The notes beneath the pieces are model-generated. The model was not told where the DNA came from, ran no database searches, and saw nothing but the letters and a program-made list of their open reading frames with translations. The position numbers and the translations under genes were made by a program. A stretch of 64,000 bases of DNA from Conchocele bisecta (taxonomy: Eukaryota; Mollusca; Bivalvia; Lucinida; Thyasiridae), in contig CM055280.1 in assembly GCA_029237695.1 (NCBI GenBank), forward strand, positions 36,602,508 to 36,666,507, read 5' to 3'. Each line of letters starts with the position of its first letter. The first letter of the stretch is position 1. Shown here piece after piece: positions 45,656 through 57,155 of the stretch.

Positions 45656-46944
45656 ACATATTCAATAAAAGTCATTCGGGAAATGGATCTTGCTGACACG
45701 TACCGATTCGGGAATCGTGGTTAGGTGATTTAGCAAACCAACAAACGGATTGCCACATATATGCTAACATAATATAACATCACTGTGTTAAAACATGCTC
45801 AGAGAATATTGCGCTCTGCTTTATGGTGTTATGTAACTTAATATGAACTAATGCAAACACTCTATTATCTTAAACACACATTCGTACCGTCGTTGATCTT
45901 ATGTAATATATAGTCTTTCATCACATAAACAATACTGTCACTACTATAAAACTTATTATACTTTGAAAGGTACAGCGAAAATGTGTTTAAGGTTCCCAAA
46001 CAACACAAACGAAAACGATTGGAAAGCGTAGAAAACGATCGTTTTCTACAAGGATGTACATAGAAACGATTATGTATTTTTTGTACATAAAAACGATATT
46101 TCCTTTAAATACTCAGCCTTCAACTATTTAAACGCCTCTTGTTTCTTGTAATGCATCATTTTGACAACAGTTCCGTTATTTTCAAATAGAAAATGATGTT
46201 TTCGATGGTTTAAACGTGTTACGTTTAAATCAACGAATACATCGCTTTCTAATTATCAAAACTAAAACGGTGTCATAATGGTTTGTAAGCGATAGAAAAT
46301 TACCAAAATTAAACAAATCTGGATTTTTCATCATACATGTATACATTTATCCAGCTAATAAATTCAAATTTGTTGTGTTATGAACTCACGTAATGACTTA
46401 TTGTGACATTTAGCTGGCATATATGATGTGATATGCACCCGAAATTCCAATATTTACCTCAGTTGTTTGTTGTATATTATTATTTTATAAAAAAAATGTC
46501 GGACGATGAGTATGCGTTACTATGGCAATTCAAGAGTTCCTTACTTGAAACTTAGCAACGCGATTTACGAACACCTACTCTGATTTTTCCAAATGGATAG
46601 CTGCTTCCCGTAACGTACACGTACATTGTATATTCCATGGTCATAGTTTAAATAATATACATCTGGGGGAGAAAGACTACGTTATTTTGAATTGCATCTT
46701 ACATGAATACGAACATTGCAATTACATGTCTGAGAACATTACAATCACAAACTGTCTGTCAATATCATCATAGATACATTTATTGCATGAAATGGACTTT
46801 CACAGTTTAATAACACAGTGTAAACAATCATAATGCACTAGTGTAATAAATATACCCGCTACAGAAAACATGTTAGGTAATAAGCACAACTACAAATTAC
46901 GGTGATGTGCTTATGCAATAACTATAATACGTTTGTGTTGATTT
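45656..46944. other. No gene; repeat fragment at 46010-46290
   Basis: 46145-46260 (GAAAATGATGTTTTCGATGG, ACATCGCTTTCTAATTAT) resembles 33165-33290 at the head of the Pearl-like array, so it is a dispersed fragment. The rest is AT-rich without features. Confidence 0.4.
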
Positions 46945-46949
46945 AATAT

Positions 46950-47075
46950 GTTATTTATTAAACTCGTTAGCTGTTTTCATAAGAAACTCGGCAAATGCGT
47001 TTGTTGATTTCAAAAGAAACGAGGTTATGCCGAGTTTCTTATGAAATCAGTCAACGAGTTAATAAAATGTCATAT
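46950..47075. repeat. Hairpin repeat (TTTCATAAGAAACTCGGC arms)
   Basis: TTATTAAACTCGTTAGCTG and TTTCATAAGAAACTCGGCA are mirrored by TGCCGAGTTTCTTATGAAA and GTCAACGAGTTAATAAA. A diverged relative lies at 44150-44240. Confidence 0.65.
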
Positions 47076-47099
47076 TAAATCTGGATAACCGGAATAGAG

Positions 47100-47318
47100 A
47101 GAAAATGTAAATGCTTTGATTTAGCGACGGCTCGATAACCTTGCATGTCTGGACCGACTAGTTAAGTCCCCATCCGATAGGACTACATGTAGGCTAGCAC
47201 GAAGTTGTCTAAGTTGTCCAAGGATAGGCCGAATCGGGCAGAGAGTCGAGGTGGGAATCGAACTAGGGCTCTTCCGATCCGCAGTCCGACGGTCTACCTA
47301 CTGAGCTAATCCGACCAC
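47100..47318 (-). mobile_element. tRNA-derived SINE, second copy
   Basis: The minus strand from 47318 reads GTGGTCGGATTAGCTCAGTAGG (A box), GCCCTAGTTCGATTCCCACC (B box), then GACAACTTCGTGCTAGCC. Head and body match 19772-20078. The region continues as an ill-defined tail. Confidence 0.75.
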
Positions 47319-47324
47319 TATCGA

Positions 47325-48426
47325 GAGATTGTTCAGTATGTTATTGTACCTCATTGGGCAATTTCATATCACGTGATAAAATTAGTATACGGTATCGCCC
47401 GCTCCACAACGCAGTGGGAATCATGAGAGGGGAATATTACAATATGACAGTTCCTCCTTCTCGAAATTACCCGAAGCGTCATTACGGAAAAAGCCGAATT
47501 CTGATCGGACTGCTTCAGCCTCTGTCTAACATAGAAACATGTCAAGTAAATGAAAAGATGGCGGACGATACACGTTTCTGATATAGCGTCTGCATTGGAA
47601 TCGGAATCGTGTTCATAATTAAATATTCGGAATAATAATTAAAGGGCCTCTGCGATGCAGTTACTGGTTAATATGCACATTATAGTACTTGACAATCACA
47701 CAGAACTGGTAAAAACGCATGCATTTATTCCATCTCTATCACAAGATTAATATGCAGATTTAACTTTATGTGCAAATTAGCTGTGACGTCACAGTAAGTA
47801 TATTTAAATAATGCAAATTACAATATTTGTTTTTACCATTAAAATCAATATTATTTTGAGTAAGAAATTAATGTATTTGTTTCTTTCAAATTGAATGTGT
47901 ATTTATGCATACATTATTATACAGGACTTACTATGACGTCATCAATGACTCATAAATACTATTAATGTAATTTTTAACATTCTGTCTTAATTATTTTCTT
48001 CTTGATTATGTATACAAGGTGACAGTTGTCGTCGTTGTTCCCTCCACCCGATAGTAATTGGTTCAGTGTACCAGTTTATTAATCAAATCGAATAAAGCAT
48101 TGCTCTTTTCTTTCAGTACTCTGTGATAAAATATATTGCACATTGCAAAACTATTAAAACATAACCGGTAATATAGCATGCGCCATCGTGATAAATAAAG
48201 GAATGGCTATAAACATGACGCGGTGTGAATACCTTCTTAAAATGTGTTAATCATGTATGTTAGACAAGTGACAATACATTATGAATGCCAGTGTTTAACT
48301 CCTGATCAAATACAAATACCGATGTAGCCTGATATGTTAGAAGGAGATATCGTAAACCATGCTTGTATTTTAAAATGTTATGTTGCAATTAATGTATCAC
48401 TAAATGTGCATGTACATACACAACCT
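47325..48426. other. No gene; AT-rich repeat-like stretch 47650-48010
   Basis: ACTATGACGTCATCAATGA at 47931 and GCAAATTAGCTG/AATATGC motifs recur near 61130-61210 (ACTATGACATCATCAATGA), indicating a diverged dispersed repeat. No coding signal. Confidence 0.4.
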
Positions 48427-50061
48427 ACGGGGCGCCATGCAGGACAGGTTAATTATGTGTACAAAATTGAGTTTTGTAACACTAAAAATCACAAAATTCA
48501 ATTCTGTGTCACAAAATTCAATTCTGTGTCACAAAATTCAATTCTGTCAATTCTGTGTCACAAAATTCAATTCTGTGTCACAAAATTCAATTCTGCATAC
48601 GTTTCGTATATAAAATTCATTTTTGTTATAAAGGATTCAATTTTGTAAGACAGAATTGAGTTTTGTGAAGAAAATTCAGTTTTGTGGGACAGAATTCATT
48701 TTTGTCCACAAAAATTAGTTTGCGTAGGATAGTCTATGTCATCTCTACGTTGATTGGTTGAGATCGGTCTTAGTCCATTTTACTAGATGGTGGAGGACAC
48801 TTGCAGGTTTAAATATTTCAATGCGAAAATATAACCCAATATATCAATGTTATACTTCTTTATGGACAGTTATTTTGGTTATATTATGATTACAAATGAG
48901 TGGTCACACCATATAAGCATATATACTTTGAAGGAGAAAAAAGAAAAATATTCAGAATTTTCCCTCAATTATGTAAACAGGGTCAAACATAAAGTAGCCG
49001 GGACATAGCTAGACCTGAGAGCATGCCCATATATAGAGAATACCAGGCTAGTGTATTTGGATATCAAGTTTATCAGGCAAGGCTAGGAAACGCGTAGGAA
49101 TTCCGAGGCTTGCCGAGGAATTCCTACCGTTTCCGAGCCGAGCCTGATAAACTTGATATTAAAATACACTAGCCTGGTATTCTATTTATCAGGTAACGTT
49201 TTATGCTCGAAAATGACATTAGATGACGTCGTATTCTAACAGTAGATCTAACCATGTGAAACAAATGGTATTGGATATGTGTCTACTAGTTGCGAAGTTA
49301 CGTGTTCGCAACTATGTGTCTACATGCATTATTTACAGTATACACCATCTTAGTATCCATGGTATCTACACAAATACTAAAAATGGTTTCCTCAAATGGC
49401 CCAATACACACATCTGTTTATAAACACAGACAGCAGTCAGAACACAGGCCACAGCGCGTGTATTATTGATTTAACTGGGGCAGATGTACCTTGCGATACA
49501 CAATGAAATGCGTCAGTACTCGCGGGAGATCTACATGTACATGAATTATGTGTACAATTATAACGCAAATGAGTTTAAATACGAATGGGTTTGTCAACGT
49601 TTGACTGTTTGGAGATAGTTGAAGCAAAATGGCAGAATGAGAAATGAATCATCGGCAGAATGAGAAATGAATCATCGACATTGAATGTGTAGATCGGCGA
49701 CCGTGACCCATTTCTCCAGTGCAGTTTCTGACCAATGGTAGTCCTTCTTACATGCGTGTGCAGAATTGAATTTTGTGACACAGAATTGAATTTTGTTACA
49801 CAGAATTGACAGAATTGAATTTTGTGACACAGAATTGAATTTTGTTACACAGAATTGAATTGTGTGACACAGAATTGAATCGTGTTACACAAAAGTGAAT
49901 TTTGTGGCACAAAAGTGAATTTTGTGACACAGAATTGAATTTTGTGACACAGAATTGAGTTTTGTGGCACAAAAGTGAATTTTGTGACACAGAATTGAAT
50001 TTTGTGGCACAAAAATGAATTTTGTTGACAAAATTGAGCCATGTCCCACTTGGCGCCCCGT
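48427..50061 (+). mobile_element. Unclassified ~1.64-kb element with subterminal 20-bp palindromic arrays, copy 1
   Basis: The termini ACGGGGCGCCA and TGGCGCCCCGT are inverted, the left followed by TGCAGGACAGG and the right preceded by GTCCCACT. Each end carries an array of a 20-bp near-palindrome, CACAAAATTCAATTCTGTGT, on the left (48470-48720) and its reverse complement on the right (49760-50035). The ~1-kb core (48725-49755) includes a family C hairpin at 49050-49190 and no recognisable transposase. Flanks ACAACCT/ACTAGCT match at 5 of 7 bases. It is about as similar as an inverted duplicate to 61546-63240. Confidence 0.8.
49050..49190 (+). repeat. Hairpin repeat family C inside element copy 1
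   Basis: CCAGGCTAGTGTATTTGGATATCAAG and TTATCAGGCAAGGCTAGG are mirrored by CCGAGCCTGATAAACTTGATATTAAAATACACTAGCCTGG. It is present in both copies of the larger element, so it predates their duplication. Confidence 0.75.
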
Positions 50062-50289
50062 ACTAGCTATAATTATTTATTTAGAGCTAGCAATAATTAT
50101 TTGAGTTTAAGTAGAGTTGGCGTTCCATATATTTGTCAGGTAAACCGCGATGAATTGACCGAAGACACGCTGACTGAAACAGGAGTGCCGTTAGTTAGTT
50201 AATTATCTTATATTTAAGGGTAGGACTTGGCTCGCCGATCTTCCATACCCAGTAAAGTACTGTCGTATCCTGTACTGACATAATCCGTA

Positions 50290-50550
50290 CACTTATTGGT
50301 TGTAAGACGTCACATGACGATTCCGAATGACTCTAGTGCAATGACGCAACGCAAACAATTCCAAGTTCTTTTCACAGTTTACTATGTTTTGCAATTATGT
50401 TCCATATGTTTTTACCTGATAACTGTATCCTCATGCTACATGTCGTATATTTTGATAGCAAGTGTGTCAGGCAAGGCTATGGAGCGCGTAGGAATTCCGA
50501 GGCTCGTCTCGGAATTCCTCCGCGGATTCTAGCATTGCCTGATGCATTGG
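50290..50550 (+). repeat. Hairpin repeat family C, copy 5, with flank
   Basis: AGACGTCACATGACGATTCCGAATGA (flank) and TTTTGATAGCAAGTGTGTCAGGC, GGAATTCCGAGGCTC, GGAATTCCTCCGCGG match the family. The right arm is incomplete. Confidence 0.6.
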
Positions 50551-50834
50551 CTGTAAGTACTCAGGGGAGGTGGGGGCGGGACTTCTTACTTGAAATAGTG
50601 TTTATTATATTTTCGAACTAGCACCGTTTGTTCGTCGACTAAGCGGAGCTGGGGAAACCCGTGCGAATAATTGTCAAGAGTGTAATAAAAGGTATTATTA
50701 TATGACTAAGTATTTCAGTCATTCTCATTGGCCGAAACACGGTCAAGTGATTATCTACAAATTTAATGTAGACATATGTAATTGATATTGTGTTTACACG
50801 CTTAGTGACTTTTCCTGATTTTATGAATATTCGT

Positions 50835-50925
50835 GGTATGGGTCATATAATACAACAATTATAGTATGTTGCGTCGGTGTACAAGAGATTTACGGACCTT
50901 CGAAAATTGAGTTCACCGACGCCGA
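50835..50925 (+). repeat. Diverged copy of the 3012-3087 hairpin repeat
   Basis: GGGTCATATAATACAACAATTAT then AGAGATTTACGGACCTTCGAAAA match 2970-3040. The mirrored right arm is weak. Confidence 0.45.
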
Positions 50926-52120
50926 AGCCATCACTTTTCTCATAATCGTGCAAGAATAGCGTTACATTAAGAAGCATGCCTACATTTGTAATTAAGGAGT
51001 CATGTGAAATATATTAATAACGCCATATGATATAATGCTTGTTCAATATGGCTGACCGTTGAATGTACTCATTCTTGGACGTATTATCCACGATTATCCA
51101 GTTGAACTGTATATGCGATACTGTATTCTGTGGAAGATTTAAAGAGAACTGTGTTACATAGTGTACGAACTGTAGTTATTTAGTCTACACATGCATTTGT
51201 TCTCGAAGACACGAACATACTAGAATAGTAAGTGATACAACTGCAAATTATATTTGAAGTTATGTGTCTCATACTGATACATTTTGAATCATCCAAATTA
51301 CGGTGCACTACGGCAAACCGCAGGCATCCATTGAATTCTGTCGGTCATCGTAGAAACTATTATTTCACCACAGCACACATACATATATAATCAAACATCT
51401 CCAATAGGTATGTAAATACGTACTAGGGACTATTTGTAGACGATGTACATATAATATATTTAATATTAGCGATACTAGGAAATTATAATGTCAAATTGGT
51501 CATTTTGATTTTGCATCGACTTTGATTTTGATGATGCATCGACTTTCAGCAGGTCCACTATGAGGTGGTAACATTACTATTGTGTGTGATTTTGCCATAT
51601 AATACGGCGAACATTTCTATAATATGACGAAAATGTCCAATGTTATTGCTGTTTGCGGCCATTTTGGAAATACTATTTCCCCTGACCTATGTAAATAGAA
51701 ATTATCACCCCCTCTAGATTTATTTTGTGTGACATAAAGAGCACGTGTGTAACACAATTTTGCCAGTCACAGCCACATATCAAATCGAGAGTACATTGTA
51801 ATAGTCAGTGGATGAAGAGGGAGCGAGTGTGTGTGAAGCCCTCTTATGGACATATACCCATTTGTGTACTTACCCTTCCAATTGTTTCTTATTTTTAATT
51901 TTATTTATGTATGTACAATACTATCTTTGAAGTCGGTAGCTAATTGAACAAGATTTATAAATTGATCGAATTTATAAAATACATCCACGTCAGTAGCCAT
52001 CATAGACAGACAGTGACAACTATGTGACAACAACACGTACTACTGAAACTTCTAGAAGCCCTCCGATTCAAAGTACGTAGTTTTTTATTTTGTCCTTATT
52101 ATGTAACGGATTTTGATGAT
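50926..52120. other. No gene; family A terminus remnant at 51762-51781
   Basis: GCCAGTCACAGCCACATAT at 51763 is a solo right end of MITE family A. Otherwise nothing is recognised. Confidence 0.4.
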
Positions 52121-52121
52121 G

Positions 52122-52302
52122 AAATATGGCGCATCAAACGCATCTTGTTAAGCTACATTTGGTGGTCTCTGTACTTCGGCCCAAACTTCTGTCGTTTTTG
52201 CGAAGAATCGATTCCCGTTTATATCGACGGAAAGTCTGCGCTAAACTCCCGGGACCATCAAATTCAGTTGATGAAGACGCGTTTGATGCGCCATATTTTT
52301 CC
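52122..52302. repeat. ~180-bp element with 22-bp inverted ends
   Basis: AAATATGGCGCATCAAACGC at the left and its inverse GCGTTTGATGCGCCATATTTTT at the right flank about 130 bp of unrelated sequence. A MITE is the simplest reading. The open frames within have no family resemblance. Confidence 0.6.
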
Positions 52303-53275
52303 GTCGCATATTAATGAAAATATCAAGTAATACTTACTTTGGAATGGGCGAGCTTACAACACTTTCAGCCATTGTTGTTTTGTTGTTGTAACCACGTGAT
52401 CATGCACCTTGAACATGGATTACCGGTAATAATAGTTAGGCATGTCATTAGGTCCCCTTCTTCATACATCGACCATTATTACTGTATCGTCAGATGCCGT
52501 TATGTCAGCGTCCGATGTGTGTTACTACTTTTAGGTATCGCCATTTTATTTGTATATTTTTAGTATCATTATATATGGCTGTCAGTCGCCATTTTCGCGG
52601 ACTGGTTTATTCGCCGGAACCCGTATACTTATTATGTGGTAAAAAAACTGAACTTTTATGAACGGTTATAATTCATATTTCATAATAACTATTTTGATGG
52701 TGAATGTGCCTTTTTGCTCCAATTGTGTATACAATATGTATGTCTACGACGGGTGTAATTAATGCACCCCACAGAAGATCAAGATTGTTATAAAGGCTGC
52801 AATTGGGTGCATTACCAGTCTAAGGCAGACACACTTTCTTACTTTTTGTTTCTGGTGATACAGTTTCAGTTATTTCATTACTTTGATTCTTATCTCGGTC
52901 ATTGTGTAACATGCAGATATTTGATCTCCAAGAACAATATAATGGGAGTTACCATGATAAAATGTGGTTTAAATTATTGCAGAAAATATGCTTTTGGAAA
53001 TTTACATATACAAACAACGAGAAATAAATGCTAGCGTATTGATAAGAATGTAATAAACAACAAGACTGACGCAAGTCACAAAATACGCCCGTCGAATATG
53101 GGCCAGACAGCGAAGATGCAAAATTTGTGAAACTGTCACCAAGGCAAGAAACATTAATGAGAATTTGAAAGTCTATAGCATTATTTCTTCATCTCGTTGT
53201 GCTAAACATGTATACTAATTTAGGCAGAGATAGAAAAGTAGAGTGTAAAGTAGAAATGATAGGGAATTGGATACA
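52303..53275. other. Nothing recognised
   Basis: AT-rich, with a small inverted pair GGGTGTAATTAATGCACCC / GGGTGCATTACC near 52750-52817. No gene. Confidence 0.4.
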
Positions 53276-53279
53276 ATAA

Positions 53280-54440
53280 TGTAGAAAAAATGGCTAAGTT
53301 AAAAAGGTGACATTTTTGTTACAAAATATGTTTTTGGCATAAAAACATCAAGGTGCACATCTTCAGTGTGTGTAGAAGACGTGTGTAAAGTTTCAGAACA
53401 ATCGACGGAACGGTTTCGGAGGAGTTGTGTACACAAACTATGTACCGTATATAGAATTGTACAGACAAATGTAGAAAAAATGGCTAAGTTAAAATGGTGA
53501 TATTTTTTGTTAAAAATTATTCTTTCGGCATAAAAACACGAAGGTGCACATCTTCAATATGTGTAGAAGACGTGTGTATAGTTTCAGAACGATCGACTGA
53601 ACGGTTTCGGAGGAGTTGTGTACACAAACTCTGTACCGTATATAGAATTGTATTGAAAAATGTAGAACAAATGGCTAAGTTAAAAAGGTGATATATTTGT
53701 TAAAAAAATATTGTTTCGACATAAAAGCAGAACGTGCACATCTTCAATATGTGTAGAAGACGTGTGTATAGTTTCAGATCGATCGACTGAACGGTTTCGT
53801 AGGAGTTGTGTACACAAAATCTGTACCGTATACAGAATTGTATAGAAAAATGTAGAAAAAATGACTAAGTTAAAAAGATGATATTTTTGTTAAAAAATAT
53901 TTATTCGGCATAAAAATACCAAGGTGCACATCTTCAATATGTGTAGAAGTCGTGTGCATAGTTCCAGATCGATCGACTAAACGGTTTCGGAGGAGTTGTG
54001 TACACAAACTCTGTACCGTATATAGAATTGTATAGAAAAATGTAGAAAAAATGGCTAAGTTAAAACGGTGATATTTTTATTAAAAAATATTTTATTTCTT
54101 CGGCATAAATACACCAAGGTGCACATCTTCAATATGTGTACAAGACGTGTGCATAGTTTCAGATCGATCGACTGAACGGTTTCGGAGGAGTTGTGTACAC
54201 AAACTCTGTACCGTATATAGAACTGTATAGAAAAATGTAGAAAAAATGACTAAGTTAAAAAGGTGATATTTTTGTTAAAACATGTTTTTTCGGCATAAAA
54301 ACACCAAGGTGCACATCTTCAATATGTGTAGAAGACGTGTGTATAGTTTCAGATCGATCGACTGAACGGTTTCGGAGGAGTTGTGTACACAAACTATGCA
54401 CTTTTTCTTCAGCTGCCCGCCCGCCCGCCCCGCGGTAAAA
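53280..54440 (+). mobile_element. Pearl-like satellite array: six ~190-bp monomers
   Basis: Units start at 53280, 53470, 53661, 53851, 54041 and 54236 (TGTAGAAAAAATGGCTAAGTT). They share AAGGTGCACATCTTCAATATG, TGTAGAAGACGTGTG, GATCGATCGACTGAACGG and GTGTACACAAACTCTGTACC. The array ends at about 54405 in a CCGCCCG-rich tract (54415-54435). A solitary monomer at 36500-36675 shows dispersal. No protein product; apparent ORFs are repeat read-through. Confidence 0.75.
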
Positions 54441-54506
54441 CATAATACGTACCGTTTTTAAAAACCGTCGTATAAAAACAACAACAACTACATGTTAAGT
54501 CACCAT

Positions 54507-54713
54507 ACACCACCGCCTGTGCTAATCATCTCAATATATGTAAATGTGCTTATTACAAAATACTTGAATCTTGTGTTTGAAATCTAGTTGTTTGATTGGC
54601 TGCGACTGAGCACAGCTCACGCCCAGCCAATCAAGCTGCTCGATTGTGAATTGAGATTACCAATAGATATTCAGAAACTTTGACATATGGGCAAGATTAA
54701 CGCAGGCGGATGT
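54507..54713 (+). repeat. MITE family B, complete reference copy
   Basis: ACACCACCGCCTGTGCTAAT at the left and GGGCAAGATTAACGCAGGCGG at the right are inverted. The interior has TGATTGGCTGCGACTGAGC, CCAATCAAGCTGC and GAATTGAGATTACCAATAGAT. It is immediately followed by a diverged family C hairpin (54740-54831). Confidence 0.75.
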
Positions 54714-54831
54714 GTACAGTCGTTAAAAAATAGAGATTACTCGACTCGTGTTTCAAGATCATTCGACACGTCTTGGAAATGCGTAGGAATGTTGAGGCTT
54801 CCTACCTTTTCCGATACGAGTCTGATGAACC

Positions 54832-55251
54832 TAAAGGCACATGCCCACTCAGGAGGCACAAACTGGTTTTAAAGGAATTACATACGTGTATAATTGTGGC
54901 ACTATTTCACCAGTTCTAAAAATTACGAGTGCCCGCTACAGAAATATAATCATTTAGTAATTTTAGTATTTTACGTTTAGACTAATTGACTGGCGGTGGT
55001 ATCAGGCTATTTTCATATGCAAATGAGGCATGATCTTTTTTATTTATTTATACTAATTAAATGCTTAAGAAAACACGGTTATCGCCCCTAATATCCGTGT
55101 GGAAATTTACGTCTGATATAAAATGTATAATAATGACATTCAATAAGTGGGGGTAATGGTGAATGAATATTTATTTTGCCAGAAAATGTCTCAGATGATG
55201 TCTCTCATATAACGAACATTGCGTGCCTACTGAGTAGGCATGTACATTTAA
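54832..55251 (+). repeat. TTAA-type MITE family F, complete copy nested in a family C hairpin
   Basis: AGGCACATGCCCACTCAGGAGGCACAAA at the left and GTGCCTACTGAGTAGGCATGTACA at the right are flanked by CTAA and TTAA. On the left the host reads CCGATACGAGTCTGATGAAC and on the right TATCACCGGACACTAGGC, which together form a family C right arm interrupted at its TTGATATCA. Confidence 0.75.
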
Positions 55252-55254
55252 TAT

Positions 55255-56020
55255 CACCGGACACTAGGCTTGTATTCTATTTATCAACTAACGTTTCTGT
55301 GGCCACGAAATGAGCATGTATAAAGAGGTATACATACTCGCACTCATAATCATTCACAGGCATATCATTATTCTGACAGTATTCATATATTGAAGCGTTA
55401 ACGAAACTAGTGTTATAATCTGGGTGTACGGAGCTGCTTGGAAATTGAAGTCTCACGACAGAAATATAGAAATTGGCAAATCATATCAAATAAACAATAC
55501 GTATTTCAATCCATGGTTGGAACGGAACAAAGACCTATCGGAAATATGTTTTATTGCAACTTTTGAAAGTGAAAGTAGAATCTCTGTTGTAATAAACTCA
55601 CCGATGTGACACATGGCGATGGATGCGATAATACGTAAGTCTTCGGTACAACTGAGATATGAGATATTGTACCTTCCGACATCTGCGTAATTTCATTAAA
55701 TACGTTAAAATAAATTAAACATTTATAAGACTTTCACAGTACATGCATGTACTCTGAAAATGTTATCAACTTTTGACGCCATTTACGGAAAATGTTGTAA
55801 TTTTTTTAAATGTATTTAATGAAATTACGCATATGTCCGAATCCCGTGGCGTGTCTCAAACAAGGAAATTTATACAACTGTCTATACTAACGGTCTGAAT
55901 TTGTTTCAAACGTCGTACTTTGTTGTCTGATTGCAGTCTTGTAAAACCTGCATGTTGTTGCCCGTTGTCAAAATCTATATATCATTATGTTGCATTTTCA
56001 TCGCAAAATAGATAGTACTG
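55255..56020. other. No gene
   Basis: 55740-55870 (CATGTACTCTGAAAATGTTATCAACTTTTGACG, GTCCGAATCCCGTGGCGTGTCTCA) resembles 57650-57780, a dispersed repeat. Otherwise nothing is seen. Confidence 0.4.
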
Positions 56021-56021
56021 T

Positions 56022-56357
56022 TTAAAGGGGCATATCAGGATTTTTGAAGACAAAATATAATTTAAAAACGTGTTTTCATCATGGCCCTGTGCAAAGTGGT
56101 TTAATTGAAGATATATGACGATAGGGCCTCTGGGTTGTTTTCATGTCACCAATATAGATACATACATATCGGATTTCCTATCTTGTAGCGTTCAACAATA
56201 CGTATGTACCGATATCGGTGAAAATTGAAACAACCCAGCAGTCATAGTATCGTCATATATCTTCAATTAAATCACTTTACACAGTGCCATATTGAAAACA
56301 CATTTTTATATTTATAATATTTCTTTCAAAAAATCCTGATACATTATCTCCCTTTAA
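56022..56357. repeat. MITE with long inverted arms, TTAA ends
   Basis: TTAAAGGGGCATATCAGGATTTTT at the left and AAAAATCCTGATACATTATCTCCCTTTAA at the right. Inner arms also pair (GATATATGACGATA with TATCGTCATATATC, GGGTTGTTTTCA with TGAAACAACCC). TTAA on both sides suggests a piggyBac-like target. Confidence 0.7.
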
Positions 56358-56501
56358 ACATGTGTTCGTGCAATGTATTTATCATATAGATGTGACATAT
56401 GCCGATGATAGAACTAATATACAATGTACAAGGTCTCAATACAGTAATCCTAAACACATACATACATCATATAAAAGGGAAAACTAAATAATATTATTTA
56501 A

Positions 56502-56755
56502 GTGCCTGGGACTGGAGAAATGGGGCTTATGGGTTTTACGACCAGTGTATATCCAAATCAGCCTGTGCCTCCGCACAGTCTGATCAGGATATTCACTGTT
56601 CGCCATTTCACCAATGAAACAACCGTCATTCTTCTAAGAAGCAAAATAGATCGTTATCAGACTACATGAGTTCGCTATTTGGTCAGCTACATACAATTTC
56701 TCCAAAGTCACATATGCGCCGTGACGGGGGAAATGGGGCTTATGGCATTTCTGCC
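56502..56755 (+). repeat. MITE family A copy plus a second family A left end
   Basis: GACTGGAGAAATGGGGCTTATGGG begins the first copy, which ends near 56713 (CAATTTCTCCAAAGTCACATATG). A new left end (GCCGTGACGGGGGAAATGGGGCTTATGGC) follows immediately, so two copies abut. Confidence 0.65.
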
Positions 56756-56756
56756 T

Positions 56757-57125
56757 ACTGTCTGTTTCACGAAACCTGCTCAAATGTTGCGGTCATATAA
56801 ACAATGGAAACACAATATTCTTTTCGATAATATTACATTAAAGAGTGAGACTTCTTTTTATTTCGTGAAAATCTTGTCCAACATTGGTTTTATTTAAAAA
56901 AAAAAAAAAAAAAAACATTTTCACTAAGTTAACATGGGGACTTTTGTCTAATTACAGAAATAGTGGACGGATTTTCAGAAATTTAACTGACTACATGTAT
57001 CTAGCCTCCGGCTTTACATGATGTTGATAGGCCGTTAAACGCCAATAAATCAATCATCAATCAACATGTATCTAGCCAGGTTTCAGAATCAATTTCCTTT
57101 TTTTCCCCGATGTTAAATTCCCATA
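56757..57125 (+). repeat. MITE family E, with a poly-A stretch and a nested retro-insert
   Basis: TACTGTCTGTTTCACGAAACCTGC, TTGCGGTCATATAAACAATGG and GATGTTAAATTCCCATAAACAA are family E motifs. A ~20-base A run lies at 56896-56916. The element is interrupted at 57007-57063 by a 57-bp insert with a target duplication. Confidence 0.65.
57007..57063 (+). mobile_element. 57-bp retrotransposon tail insertion with a 14-bp target duplication
   Basis: ACATGTATCTAGCC is present at 56993-57006 and again at 57064-57077, directly flanking a sequence ending GTTGATAGGCCGTTAAACGCC and (AATC)n-like repeats. The insert matches the last ~45 bp of the tails at 28700-29002 and 45395-45655. It is an extremely 5'-truncated retro-insertion. 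Confidence 0.8.
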
Positions 57126-57155
57126 AACAATGCCCCATTTCACCACACACAACGT

